This document shows, one piece after another, positions 1 through 10,639 of a DNA stretch of 64,000 nt. A model generated the notes under the pieces. That model was not told the origin of the DNA, made no database searches, and was given only the letters and a program-made list of their open reading frames with translations. The position numbers and the translations under genes were made by a program. Position 1 is the first letter of the stretch; every line of letters starts with the position of its first letter. The stretch covers positions 35,052,166 through 35,116,165 of the forward strand of contig OZ022508.1 of NCBI GenBank assembly GCA_963989385.1. The letters run 5' to 3'. Source of the stretch: Ctena decussata. Taxonomy: Eukaryota > Mollusca > Bivalvia > Lucinida > Lucinidae.

Positions 1-118
1 AAGCTATATTTTTGTTCTGGAAGGAGCACATGGATTTCTGTGCGAATATGTGGCTTCGTTCTTGGTTTAGTGTTTTTCTGCTTCACAGCCATGACGATTG
101 TCTCTGAAAAAGTTACAA
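1..118 (+). CDS. Carbohydrate sulfotransferase, alternative first exon 1a (5' end outside window)
   Basis: Frame 1 is open from the first base and encodes a short basic stretch followed by a hydrophobic helix (ICGFVLGLVFFCFTAM), then a lumenal stub ending SEKVT. It would supply the cytoplasmic tail and signal anchor of a type II Golgi enzyme. The exon stops in phase 1 at 118, at an A|GTAAG donor. The peptide is clearly paralogous to exon 1b at 7574..7712: they share KLY, ICG, FCFTAMTIVSEKVT and about 15 nt of intron. No sulfotransferase catalytic exon lies between this copy and 1b, so it probably splices to the shared exons at 17254 and 20753. The start codon and promoter are upstream of the window. 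Splicing is inferred from phase only. Confidence 0.68.
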
Positions 119-837
119 GTAAGAGTATTTTCAGTTAGGTATTTGTACATGCCTATGTTTGAAATAGGCCTAAATCGCATTTTAATATGTTTTCTTTTCA
201 ATTCTTTTTCTTTATGTTATTTTATTTTTACCACTTATCTATTTATTTTTATTTTTCTTATCTATTTATTAATTCTTTTTATTTTCCCTGGAATTATTTA
301 TTTTGATATGAGGAGAAATATAGAAAGTGATGCTTCCACCTAGTACTTGCTGCGAGTGAGTGACGGTGAACTCGAGGTTACGTCCAACCAACACTTAGGT
401 CATACGGGGACGGGACCTCGATCTAAAGTCTCATCCGAAAGACCGGAGAATCCCTGTTGCAAATCTGTCATATGTTCATGTGATTGTATGATTTTGACAC
501 AGCAAAGAAAGGTTAACTCTTACAGTGTGGTCCAGCATCTCATTGTTTGGTCAGAGACAGATAACTCGTATAGCAAAAGCCTTCATTCTTGTTCCCAGCA
601 TATTTTTTCTCGAAACTTCGTCTCGCAAATATTAAGCCATATAAGCCGGAAATAGCATCTCGCAGATTTCGATGAAACTTTGCGAACATGATGACCTTGT
701 TACTGGAACAGCATTTCAGGCACAGATTTTTTTCCATTGCGAGCTCGTTACCATGGCAACAGGGATTATGCAAAAACGACCAGATTGGGTCAAAATTTCA
801 TTTTATAACAAGATATACAAACATATGAATCATATGT
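119..837 (+). other. Intron following exon 1a, AT-rich, no gene seen
   Basis: No convincing coding sequence is visible. A T-rich stretch at 180..300 and a block at about 640..760 resemble the sequence downstream of exon 1b (about 7800..7860 and 8575..8700). This suggests that exons 1a and 1b arose by tandem duplication of a unit larger than the exon. Confidence 0.5.
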
Positions 838-1175
838 AACTTGAAATGACGGATTCACAACTTGTAATAACAGGCTGTTATTACAAGTTGTGAATCCGTC
901 ATTTCAAGTTATGAATCAGTTATAACAAGTTAAGTATCTGTTATTTCAAGTTATGAATCTGTTAATTTAATATGTGAATCTGTATAACAAGTTCTGAATC
1001 TGTTATTTCAAACTGTGGATCTGTTAAAACAAGTTCTGAATCTGTTATTTCAAGATGTGAATCTGTTTAAAAAAAAAAAAAAACAAGTTATAAATCTTTT
1101 ATTTCAAGATGCGAATATGTTATTTCAAATTGTGAATCTGTTGTTACACGTTATGAACTTGTAATTTCAAGTTGA
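838..1175. repeat. Perfect palindrome plus degenerate 20-25 bp tandem repeat
   Basis: 838..873 and 875..910 are perfect reverse complements: 36-bp arms around a single G. The right arm runs directly into many degenerate direct copies of a unit like AAGTTNTGAATCTGTTATTT, continuing to about 1175 with an A-tract at about 1069..1083. The palindrome looks like an inverted pair of the same repeat unit. Confidence 0.8.
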
Positions 1176-1585
1176 CTAACCGAAAAAAAAAACAATGGCT
1201 TCCAACCCTCATGATGTTCCATTCCGTGTCCCAAAATATAGTTTACATGACCATGACCCCTCTCCCCCCTCCCTCCCACATACACCCACCCACCCACCCA
1301 ACCCCAACCCCACCTTATTTAAAGAAGTTTGCATAATTAACTATAACAGCCTCCCTTCACAAGCTTTCAAGTTCATTTTAATACTCTCAGGCCCACAATG
1401 TGCAAATAAAATGAAGATTATTTTAATGAGGGAACAAAAGACATAAAAATTTACGCTCAGTTTCAAATAACAGCCAGTCAAAGTAATATTGACATATGCA
1501 AACTGATATTTACATAACCAATACCATAAAACGCTTATGAGCCCTGTCATGTGACTTCCAACCATATGGCAATTTTGTCATAATT

Positions 1586-3424
1586 GAGCCGCAACACGAG
1601 TGGTTGTGCGCCCAGCGCAGACTCAGATCAGCCTGGGCATCCGCCCAGTCTGATCAGAGTCTTCGCTGTCCGCATGAAGGTAGCTTAAGCCGTGTTCATG
1701 TGCACAATTTGCACCCGGGTGCAAATCTGCACCCCGGGTGCAAATTTGCACCCCGGGTGTAGTTTTGGCCATGTGAACGGTGTTTTTATAATTTGCACCC
1801 GGGTGCAAATTTGCACTCGGGTGCAAATTTGCTCCTACTTCTGAGGTGGTGCAAATTTATTTGCACCCGGGTGCAAATTTGCTCCCGGGTGCAAATTGTG
1901 CACATGAACGCAAAATGTTTCAATTCTATGCATTTGATCGGGGATTTTGATATATGGCAGACCTTTTCTATGACGATCCTGTATAAACATCTATAAAATA
2001 CATTTTAAATTGTCTTTATCAAATTGAAAGTCGGGCTTTATATTTTGGCTGAATAGACATCAAAATTAATGAGAGGATTATTTTGGCCATTCTTAAGCAA
2101 AATATCTTAACTTGAATGGGTACCGTCGATCACCACCCCCTCCCCCTTGTCAACCTCCTGAATTTTCAGGAAGGCTGCTAACAGGTCGTCAACGCAAACC
2201 AAGCAAACCCGTTTCACACATTCAATCACATATAGACTTGGTTGAGGAGGATCCTCTGACGTCCCAGCTAAATAGTACGAGAGGGAGTGCACTTCCTCTA
2301 TAGGTGAGGAAGCTGCCCCCCCCCCCCCCCCCTTCTCTAACGAGACTTAAATTGAGGCCACGTCTACGTACATGTATAACCTGGGCTGTTGGAGGGACGC
2401 AACTTAAAACTAACACAGTCAACACCATCGCCATAATTCCTTTAAATCTCTGATATTATAATATGAGCCGCGTCACAAGAAAACCTGTCTTCGGGGTTTC
2501 CTATCAGGTCCGATACAAACCCTGTTGTACAATCACAGAATATGGCCAGAGGCTTTAAATTCCGGAATCAGGAGAGGGATTTTACTATATATCCTTGTAG
2601 CAAAACTGAAGGCGCTGCTTAGTTGCGCTGAGCTGTGGCTATGTTTTTGCAAAATGCAGGTTTATTCATGACGCGTTTCATATGATAAAATAAGTTTTAA
2701 ATTCTAATTATGAGCAACCTCTGATTATTTCAATTGCGTGCAGCTAGTTTACACTGCAGACAAAGTTTCTTGTAATTGCTGCTGAGAGAATATTAGATTA
2801 ACAAGAGGTTTGTAAGTAGTGTGCATTGTGAACATCATGACACAAGGATTTACCTCTGTGCGACCCCTTCAAGGGGGCTTATTAGTTTGCAGCCAGTGTG
2901 TGGGGTGGGCAGGCTTGGTTGGGTTGAAGAACGTAATTGATTGAAATACAATCATACGAATGGATATGGTTTTCATGTCGAATTAATATTATGCCTTTCG
3001 GGCTTGGCCTTTATATGAATGGAGTATAAAAGTTTCGGGCGCACACCCCGCCATAGCAAAATCGAGGACGACTCACCCATCCACACACACACACACCGAC
3101 ATGATAAAGAGTTATTGTCATATAGAACATACAACCACAATTTCTCCTAAACTGAATACATTGTGTTAAATCTAAAATCAAAATCTAGGAGTGTATGGAC
3201 ACAATTTATTGGCATATGAACGCGACATGAGGGGGTGTAAATCTGCACCCGGGTGTAAATTTGCACCCGGGGGCAAATTTGCACCCGGGTGCAAAATGTG
3301 CACATGAACACGGCTTTAGACCCTTAGATACCCTTTAAGCGCTTAGCGACGAATCTGGTCAGACTGGGAGGGTGCCCAGGCTGATCTGAACCTGCGCGGG
3401 GCGCACAACCACATTGTTGGTTTT
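1586..3424. mobile_element. Foldback MITE (family F) copy 1, split by an inserted transposon
   Basis: 1586..1687 matches the left half of the F foldback family (GAGCCGC-ACACGAG, then GTGGTTGTGCGCCCAGCGCA and the TCAGATCAGCCTGGGCAT motif). 3319..3424 matches the right half (GACCCTTAG, GCCCAGGCTGATCTGA, GCGCACAACCACATTGTTGG). Intact copies such as 18385..18621 are about 237 bp, so the intervening 1.6 kb is an insertion. Confidence 0.8.
1688..3315. mobile_element. TIR transposon, PIF/Harbinger-like by target site, non-autonomous
   Basis: The ends are inverted (AGCCGTGTTCATGTGCAC at 1688, its complement ending at 3315) and flanked by TTA on both sides (1685..1687 and 3316..3318). A 3-bp TWA duplication is typical of PIF/Harbinger. 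Just inside each end are clusters of the self-complementary core GCACCCGGGTGC, flanked by AAATTT-like sequence, at about 1706..1900 and 3235..3296. No transposase is visible. It sits inside foldback copy 1, so it is the younger insertion. The superfamily is inferred from the target site alone. Confidence 0.75.
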
Positions 3425-3456
3425 CATATGATATTCAGTTCAGTTCAGTTCAATTC

Positions 3457-3516
3457 TCTTATCGACGTTACCCAAGTGGCTCAACGGTACGTAACCATAG
3501 TTGCACACACTTCTCA
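3457..3516. repeat. Short dispersed repeat, copy 1
   Basis: A block with TATCGACGTTACCCAAGTGG, then GCTCAACGGTACGTAACCAT and GCACACACTT, recurs almost exactly at about 5803..5862. It might be a tRNA-like head (CCCAAGTGGCTCAACGGTA resembles an A-box region), but no B box is evident. Confidence 0.55.
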
Positions 3517-3709
3517 TATGATATTCAGATCATCCTTCTCATTTAAAAGGTAATCAAAAACCTCACCATTGGCTCTATTGCTTGGGCCATTTCCATTCAA
3601 GGCTTAGGTGACAAGCGAAGTGCAAAGCATTTTCTCGTTGTTTGAAAACACATGATGTGGCTCATATAGGCCTATGCATATAAGGGAACGACCATTTGAT
3701 ATTCTGGTA

Positions 3710-3741
3710 GTGGGTGTGTGTGTGTGTGTGTGTGGGGGGGG
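3710..3741. repeat. (GT)n-(G)n microsatellite
   Basis: A GT dinucleotide run passes directly into a G8 run. The same composite arrangement occurs at 9918..9985. Confidence 0.9.
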
Positions 3742-4289
3742 TATTCTTGATGGAGACAGGACATTTTATTTCACTGGCCTCTGGAAACATTTTTTTTCAC
3801 CTACTTTTTACAAACTAACTAAAACAGGTTATTTTTTATATTTTATAGGCTAAACTATCAGATCCATGTTTACTTGACCTTAACATCCTTTTATTTTACC
3901 CACATCAGTAATTATTACACCTTTTTTCTCACAAACAGAACATGGCGCTGTCTTTAACCAGGTTAAGGGCATGGCTTAGCTTGCTTTTGCAAAGCAGTGC
4001 CTGGAGCATGTTACTCTCTTTGTCTAAGGTACAGATGCAAACATCCCTGTATGAGTTTGGCAAAAAAAATTAGGCCTTAAATTAGGGATATTTTGGCCAA
4101 ACATTAGGGCTATTTTGGCAAAGTTTTAGGGCTAACATTAGGAATTAAAGGTTTTTTCTAGCCCAATCATATGCCAAAACATGCTTTATTCGCACTTTAG
4201 AAAGTTTGATAAATACTTACTGATAGAGTCACATTATACATGAATGGCAGTAAATAAAATGGCTGAAAGTTCTGTGCTAAGAAGATAAC

Positions 4290-4314
4290 AAAGGGGGGGG
4301 GGGGGGGGGGGGGG
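4290..4314. repeat. Poly-G tract
   Basis: A run of more than 20 G residues, followed by a G/C-rich tail that resembles the GGGGGC-type ends of the duplicated unit at 4617..4815. It could form a G-quadruplex. Confidence 0.8.
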
Positions 4315-4616
4315 TCTGGGGCAATGCCCCCAGAAGCCAAAGCAATTTCCCAATTTTAATGGCAATTTTAAGACTGGAAACAATAGAGAAAAACTAGGGA
4401 TGATGATAAAAATAAGATTTTTTTTTAATTTGGGACTTTTGCCTTTTAAAGTGTTTATTTTGCCATAATGTCTTTGTCTCCCATAGGCTATTAACTCTTT
4501 TGCAATTCAGTTTTAGTGGAAATATTTACTTAGTAATGTGGCAGATCAATATAACATTTATGTGAATGTTGTGTCTAGGTTGTTTTTGTAAATGTATGCA
4601 CATGCGGGCCCGCTGG

Positions 4617-4815
4617 TGTAAAACAATTGAAGATAATATATAAATACTACTATAAATATAGGGGATCTGTGGGGGCGGAGCCCCCCCCCCCCCAGAAGCC
4701 AGGGACATTATAAAACACAATTGAAGATAATATATAAATACTACTATAAATATAGGGGATCTGTGGGGGCTCCGCCCCCCCCCCCCCCCCCCCCCCCAGA
4801 AGCCAGGGACATTAT
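4617..4815. repeat. Tandem duplication of a ~105-bp unit with opposite G/C-rich cores
   Basis: Two consecutive copies start near AAAACAATTGAAGATAATAT and end in AGAAGCCAGGGACATTATAA. In the first copy the GC core reads GGGGGCGGAGCCCCCC; in the second it reads GGGGGCTCCGCCCCCC. The core is therefore inverted relative to its flanks. Confidence 0.75.
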
Positions 4816-5086
4816 AAAAACTCAATTCAAAAATTCAAACAGAATTATCTGCAGACTATTTTGTTTTTGAAATTTTTGGTGAAGCCAGGTTATATTTTCA
4901 CTTACTTTTGAGGCCAGATTATTTTTTAAACCCCCTTATGAGCCAGGTTACTTTTTCTTGCATATCCAAAGACAGGAATTTTTTTTTATAAATACAGTGG
5001 CTGTATAAACTGTTGTGCACAAACAGTACAAACAACGATAAGACTTCTAGAGCAGTCAGAAGTGGTCGAGAGTAAATTTTTTATAG

Positions 5087-6247
5087 CTGTCAGAGAGTAG
5101 CTTTTCCCCCCGGAAAAATGACTATGATTTTTCCATAGTAGAATTTCCCACCGGAAAAATGGCTATATAGTAGAATCCCCCCCCCCCCCGGAAATATGAC
5201 TATATAGCCAATTTTCCCCGGGGAAAATCTACTATAGGTGTTTTTGCATAGCCGTTTTTCCCCTCCATAGTGGATTTTCCCCCCTGGTAAAATGATTGCA
5301 GGCAAACACGCTACACAGTGGTATCTGCTCCTTCTCCAATCATAATAGTAAGGTTCATAACTGAAACAGAAACACGAGAATCTGTCCGTAAAATATCGAT
5401 AGATAACAGATGCTAGAACCGCATGCATGTGTCCATTCGTCTCACGGTCTTATTTTTATTTTGGGGAAAACATGCAGGCATTTTGCTTTTCCGTGTTAAT
5501 CTAAAACGGTTGTATAATGAACGTGGTTGTGTGCATAAATTTGTATAATTTTGTGTTTGTACAAACGTTCATCTGTGCGTCCGCGCAGCGGAGTGCATGG
5601 ACTAGTGTTTGCTTTTCATGCAGGAGACGTTTGCTCGACTCCCATCGGGACACACGTCCGATTATTATTTTCAATGTAATAAACTGCCTGCTAAATCAAA
5701 CATGACTGGACAAAACACCCGTTCGTACATCTTCCTGTAAGCTTGCATACGTATGTGTCGTGACGTATATAAATACCTGCGATGAGAAGAAATCTGTTCT
5801 ATTCAATTCTCGTATCGACGTTACCCAAGTGGCTCAACGGTACGTAACCATAGATGCACACACTTGGCGCCGTGTGTCCGTCCAATTGAGAAGAAATCAC
5901 ACACTTCTCGTTTCTTAAATTAGTAATTATTGATTATTATAAAAATATGGTTGCTAAATTTGCATATTGATTTATTTAATTAATCACATTTATTACCTCC
6001 CTAGAAGTACTGATACATTTCTAATGCGATTAATTCCGTGAAATGTCTCTGTTCCATTCCGTTCCATTTCGTTCCGTTCCGTAAAATCCAAATAGCCATG
6101 CAAAATTCACTAATAACGAATTTCCCGGTGGGGGAAAGAGGACTATGGGGGAAAAGTGGCTCTATGAGGTGCGGACAATTCACTATATAGTCGTCCTTCC
6201 TATAGCCATTATTCCGGGGGGAAAGGGGGAAAACCACTCTCTGACAG
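5087..6247. mobile_element. TIR element with GGGGAAAA-type subterminal repeats
   Basis: CTGTCAGAGAG at 5087 is mirrored by CTCTCTGACAG ending at 6247. Inside each end are repeated stretches of TTTTCCCCCC-GGAAAAATG and TATAGCCAT/CTATATAG (about 5100..5295 and 6120..6235). No transposase ORF is visible. The interior carries the short dispersed repeat at about 5803. The target duplication could not be settled. Confidence 0.6.
5803..5862. repeat. Short dispersed repeat, copy 2
   Basis: Near-exact second copy of the block at 3457..3516, here inside the TIR element 5087..6247. Confidence 0.55.
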
Positions 6248-6290
6248 CAGCTCAAATATACTCAGAGGCAAAAAGGAAGCATACAGTATC

Positions 6291-6790
6291 AATCCTATTA
6301 AACGCTCCGTGGGCGTTGCATTGGGGGCATTATTTAGAGCCTAAAGTAGTAAATCAGCCACTGCCAAATTACCTGTAATAAACAGTATTAAGGCGAATGG
6401 TAATACTTTCAGAGAAAGATACTATCATTTAGCTCGCCTACACAGGTACGTATGTACAGGAAGAGCTATTGCACTACCCCCGGCGTCGGCGGCGGCGGCT
6501 GCGTCGGCGTTAGCAAACTGTTCAAGTTTTACGTTAAAGTTTTTAAGGTGATGGGTAAGGCGCTGTCAGGCTGCCAGGCGAGCTATCCTGTCCCGCTGAC
6601 AGGTCTTGTTGCTTCCCTTCTCAGTAGGGATCAGCTCTTAAAGGAAAGAATTTGCTTCTATAGGAGCAAATTATAGACCCCATTTTGAACAGCTACGTCA
6701 TCCAAAGAAGCAAACACGAACTCATGCAAGTTTACATAGTATTATTTTAGGAAAAGAAATAGGGAGAGCCTGGGCGTTTATTAGGATTAA
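6291..6790. mobile_element. TIR element (AATCCTATTAAACGC ends), copy 1
   Basis: The left end AATCCTATTAAACGC is roughly complementary to the right end GGGCGTTTATTAGGATT. The interior (CCTAAAGT..GTAAATCAGCCACTGCC and a TTGCTTC hairpin) matches 44269..44596. This copy also carries an inserted family-X Helentron-like element at 6428..6610, absent from the other copy. Confidence 0.6.
6428..6610 (-). mobile_element. Minimal Helentron-like element, family X
   Basis: Read on the minus strand: a 5' end ACAAGACCTGTC with a short hairpin, then AGCTCGCCTGG; a GACGCC-type tract; and a 3' end CAATAGCTCTTCCTGT, hairpin, AGGCGAGCTAAAT. The 5' AGCTCGCCT and 3' AGGCGAGCT are exact complements, as in the larger family-X element at 52114..55294. 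Assignment to Helentron/HINE elements is inferred from end structure. Confidence 0.6.
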
Positions 6791-6797
6791 TAAGAGG

Positions 6798-6931
6798 ATA
6801 AAACATTCTTTTCCGTGTTTTAACGTTTGCCAAGCTCGAGTGTAATAACGTGTTGCGCGGTTCGGGCTGCAACATGTTAATACACGAGGGCTTGGGCAAA
6901 CGTTAAAACACAGGAAAAGAATGCTTTATCG
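6798..6931. repeat. Foldback repeat with ~55-bp arms
   Basis: AAAACATTCTTTTCCGTGTT and the following bases through GTTTGCC and CTCGAGTGTAATAACGTGTTGC are mirrored by GCAACATGTTAATACACGAG..TTTAACGTTTGCC-type sequence ending in AAAGAATGCTTT. The arms are imperfect. Confidence 0.7.
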
Positions 6932-7573
6932 TCATTGTTATAAACCTTTTTACGGACCGGCCATCTTGATTCCGGTGCTCTGCAGCTGACACGAAGGCGG
7001 GCTTTAATGGTGTTTAAGCCCTGGCGCACCAGTGTTGAAGTCCTATGTCAGCGATTCTGTCGCATTGCGACAATTAAAATTAGAAGGAAACTAAAGTAAA
7101 ATGCTGTCGATTACAACACGGCTGTTTTCTATAGTAAAGTCTCATTAGGTATATAACAATACGGTATATACACTTCATCGCCAGTTGATTAACCAATCAC
7201 AAACCGTTGCCTTGTCATCGTGTAAATGATACGCAAAAGTCGTGATACGTTTTTAACAACGAACTGATTTACAGCAAAATCGTACTTCCCAATATGTGCA
7301 CGTGAAAAATGGGCAAATCGACATGTATGTGTTGTCTCTTGTCATGCGTTTCATTTAGGAACTTCAATTTCCTATACCACCATCCCGTTGAATCTATCTT
7401 GAATCAATCTTGATTCAACGTCGTGACGTCGCCCAGTGGCCATATTGTACCTTGAGAAAAAATATATCATGATGGGCATTTAAAAAATGTGTACTTTCGT
7501 CTCTGTGTATATATATTGGCGTTTAAAAAGTTATATAGATAAGCTTCTATTCAGGTGCAAGACTTCGCGTGAA

Positions 7574-7712
7574 ATGCGGACACGTTTTAGATTCAAGCTA
7601 TATTTGTGTCCTGGAAGGACTGTACGGATTTCTACACTAATATGTGGCTTAATCTTTTGTTTAGTAACTTTCTGCTTCACAGCTATGACGATTGTCTCAG
7701 AAAAAGTTACAA
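7574..7712 (+). CDS. Carbohydrate sulfotransferase, alternative first exon 1b
   Basis: ATG at 7574 opens a peptide beginning MRTRFRFKLYLCPGRTVR, a basic cytosolic tail, then a 19-20 residue hydrophobic helix (ICGLIFCLVTFCFTAM) and a stub ending SEKVT. This is a classical type II signal anchor. The exon ends in phase 1 at 7712 before GTAAGAG; reading on hits a stop at 7745..7747. An in-frame ATG at 7487 would lengthen the tail; 7574 is preferred because it aligns with exon 1c. Exon 2 (17254) accepts phase 1, so the joined protein would have about 470 residues. The same donor and peptide motif are present in 1a and 1c. Confidence 0.72.
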
Positions 7713-9452
7713 GTAAGAGTGTTTTCAGTTATACTGGTGTACGCTAACCAATTTTGGTTCGATAATTATTGCTCAACAAATGTTTAATCATGTTATGTTT
7801 TCGTGTTTTATTTTTATTTATTTATTTTATTTTTTTAGCTTATTTATCTTTTCTTTTCGATTTTGTCACACAGAAAAAAATATCAGTTAATTTCACAAAG
7901 TAAATTAGTAAACTTCTGTCCATTCAAACGCTAATAAAATTCACTTTATGCACTGAAAAAGTTTAACTTTCTGAAATGTTAATGCAAATTAATAATCATT
8001 ATTGCATAAATATCGGCGTCACACTCTATTAATATGCATATTTTAATGAACACAAAACCATGTATTAACATCGGTTTTCACGCGCCGATAATGACCACCT
8101 TAGCGACTTTTCGTATGCAAGTTGCCGGTCAATACTCCGTCAGTACAGAAACGAGCGATAAGACTGCAGTTGAAAACATCGATTAAAGACTTTAAAGGAA
8201 GAGTTGTGCAAATTCGGATTGTAAAATGAAAGTGTTGACGACATCGAGTGAAAACTTTGATGAACATGATTATGACTTGTGAAATGCTGCTAAAGGTTGC
8301 ACAAAATTCACGATAGCTGGCCATGGCCTGAAACGAGGATTTTTAAAGACATGCATAGTGCGTGTAGGAATCAGCAAGGTAATGGCGATGAGGCAAAAAA
8401 AACAGTGCAAAATGTTCGTTATTTTTTGTAGCATTGTAGTTGAATTATTGCAATAATAGTGAAAAAAACATGTTTGATGATGATCCTATAATAATATGCA
8501 TTATTTATATATTTTGTTACCAATTTACCGATACTCATATAGACCATTCATGCATTCTATACGCATCAAAATGAATTCCATATAAGCCAGGATGGCATCT
8601 CAGATTTCAATCAAACTTTGTGTACGTGAAGGCCTTGTTACAGGAACATTTCAGGATAGATTTCTCACATCGCAGCCTCATCACCACGACTCAAAGACTT
8701 CGGCCTATGGTCGCCTGTGAAGTCGCCCCTTTTTATTTATTAATTCTGTAGACCTGTACGTTTAATACATTTTTCTTGCTTATGTGAACAAATTTAAAAA
8801 AAAAATACATGGGCAACTTTTTCCTCAGCCCCGTATAATCTACCCGTAAACGACGATATATCGCGTGAGCTTGAAATAGCATTAAATTATATAGGACATT
8901 GACAGTTTTTCTCTTTTTTTTGTCTTCCTTGAATAAATAATGAAAAATGTTGTGTTAGGTCAATATAGTGCACTTTTTTAGCTGCACATAGATATTTTTT
9001 CAAACTTTTAGGTTTACATTTATTGCGGTCATTTTTGCTCTGATTAATACGGCCATCATTTCCTAATAGTATGTAGGAAAATAGAGAAAATGAACAAAAG
9101 TTACCCAGTTTTCTACGTTTATCTTAAAGCACGGATCTAAAGTCAAAACTGTTGTGTTATCCTAGTACTCTACATTATGATTATCTTACAAATCTTCTGA
9201 TATATTTTGTAGGAAAATCAAAGAAATATTAGTGCGGTCATTTTTTACAAACTTAATACTACCCTTCATCCAAAAACTGAATTTTCAGTACCGTGCGTGA
9301 CTAAATCGAGGCGAGGAGAATTGTTGGGGACGACAGAGGTGGCTGGAATTCCACTTCTTTGCAGCTTACTGTCATAAAACAGACTGTTTTCATAGCCCCT
9401 CTTTTCCCAGAATTGCCTCACGGCTGCTTATCTCCACAACCCGCTCCTTATT
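7713..9452 (+). other. Intron following exon 1b, no gene seen
   Basis: AT-rich sequence without a convincing exon. About 8575..8700 resembles about 640..760 downstream of exon 1a (CATCTCAGATTTCAATCAAA versus the matching block in the first copy), which supports tandem duplication. Confidence 0.5.
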
Positions 9453-9674
9453 GAGCTGCAACACGAGAAAACCAACGAAGTGGTTGTGCACCCACCGCAG
9501 ACTCAGATCAGCCTGGGCATCAGAGTCTTCGCTGTTCGCATGAATGTAGCTTAATACTTAGCTACCCTTTAAGCGCTCAGGAAAGACTCTACACAGACTG
9601 GGCGGATACTAATGCTGATCTGAGTCTGCGCTGGGCGCACAACCACTTTTTTCGGTTTTCTCGTGTCTCGGCTC
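9453..9674. mobile_element. Foldback MITE family F, copy 2
   Basis: Both arms are present (GAGCTGCAACACGAGAAAAC at the left; GGTTTTCTCGTGTCTCGGCTC at the right end). The motifs CAGACTCAGATCAGCCTGGG and GCTGATCTGAGTCTGCGCTG are inverted. No coding capacity. Confidence 0.85.
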
Positions 9675-9917
9675 ATTTGTTCTATGGAACAATGATTTGG
9701 TCCGTGATTTAGCCAATGTTTGTTAATGCGGTGAATTTGCATCTGCGAGCCGTTAATATCGAGGCCGAAGGCCGGGGTTTTCAACAAAGGAAAACTGCTT
9801 GTGTGGCTCACCGTTTGTGGTTTTCTGTTTGTGTCTGTGAATGGCGGGGCCCGTTCTGCTGGAAGTTCTCTTGGGAAGAAGAACCTGCCTCCGAATGGGG
9901 CGGTTTTCTGGTTTGTT

Positions 9918-9949
9918 GGTGTGTGTGTGTGTGTGTGGGTGTGTGTGGT

Positions 9950-9980
<31 letters not shown>

Positions 9981-9985
9981 GGGGT
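9918..9985. repeat. (GT)n-(G)n microsatellite
   Basis: A GT-rich run passes into more than 20 consecutive G residues, with the same GT-to-G polarity as at 3710..3741. It may form a G-quadruplex. Confidence 0.9.
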
Positions 9986-10639
9986 TGGAAGAATTGAAGG
10001 GCTGAATTTACGTATATACTACTAACTCACCTGGAGGTGCACATTATCATCGTAAAACTGTAAATATATGATGATAATTGTTAATTATATTGGTATCAGC
10101 CTTAACATTGTAGGGGAGACCGGGGATAAAATTTCCACATTTTGAATTTTAGTCTCTAAGCTATTATACCTTTGCAGGTTAGACATTGATTTAAACTCGA
10201 AAATACAGCGCCATATTTGCGCCAGTTTAGTTCGGATGTATTAAAGCACTGTACCAGCGTGTGGCTATCAAGACGACTGGTCAAATGGCACAACCAGCCC
10301 ATGTTGGCACAACCAACCCCGCACACGGGGCTGGTGCCAGACCCCGGGGTTGGTTGTGACATCCAATAATGGACTTTGGTAAATTGTTTCTATGCTTCAA
10401 AACATTAGTTGTATTACTTTTGCTAATTTTTGTTTTCGAAAATTGTAAAACTTAATCAGAATCGCTTACAAAACCGTTTAAATGTCAGTAAACAATTTAA
10501 TTCTGAAACAAAAAGCTCTCCTTCAATTAAATCTGATGTTATAATGCTACGGAGCGGCTTTTTACAACTTGTCCAGATATCAACATCATAGAGGCGGAAA
10601 TAGCCGAAGATTATCTGTTTCCGTGAGAAGGTGTGAACT

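Noticed and set aside
347..655. 102-codon ORF (LEVTSNQHLGHTGTGPRSKV) as a small gene
   Set aside because: No domain, start context or splice support; it lies in the exon 1a intron. It may be an old repeat-derived frame.
9716..10025. Two overlapping ORFs rich in Cys/Val/Gly
   Set aside because: Created by the GT/G microsatellite.
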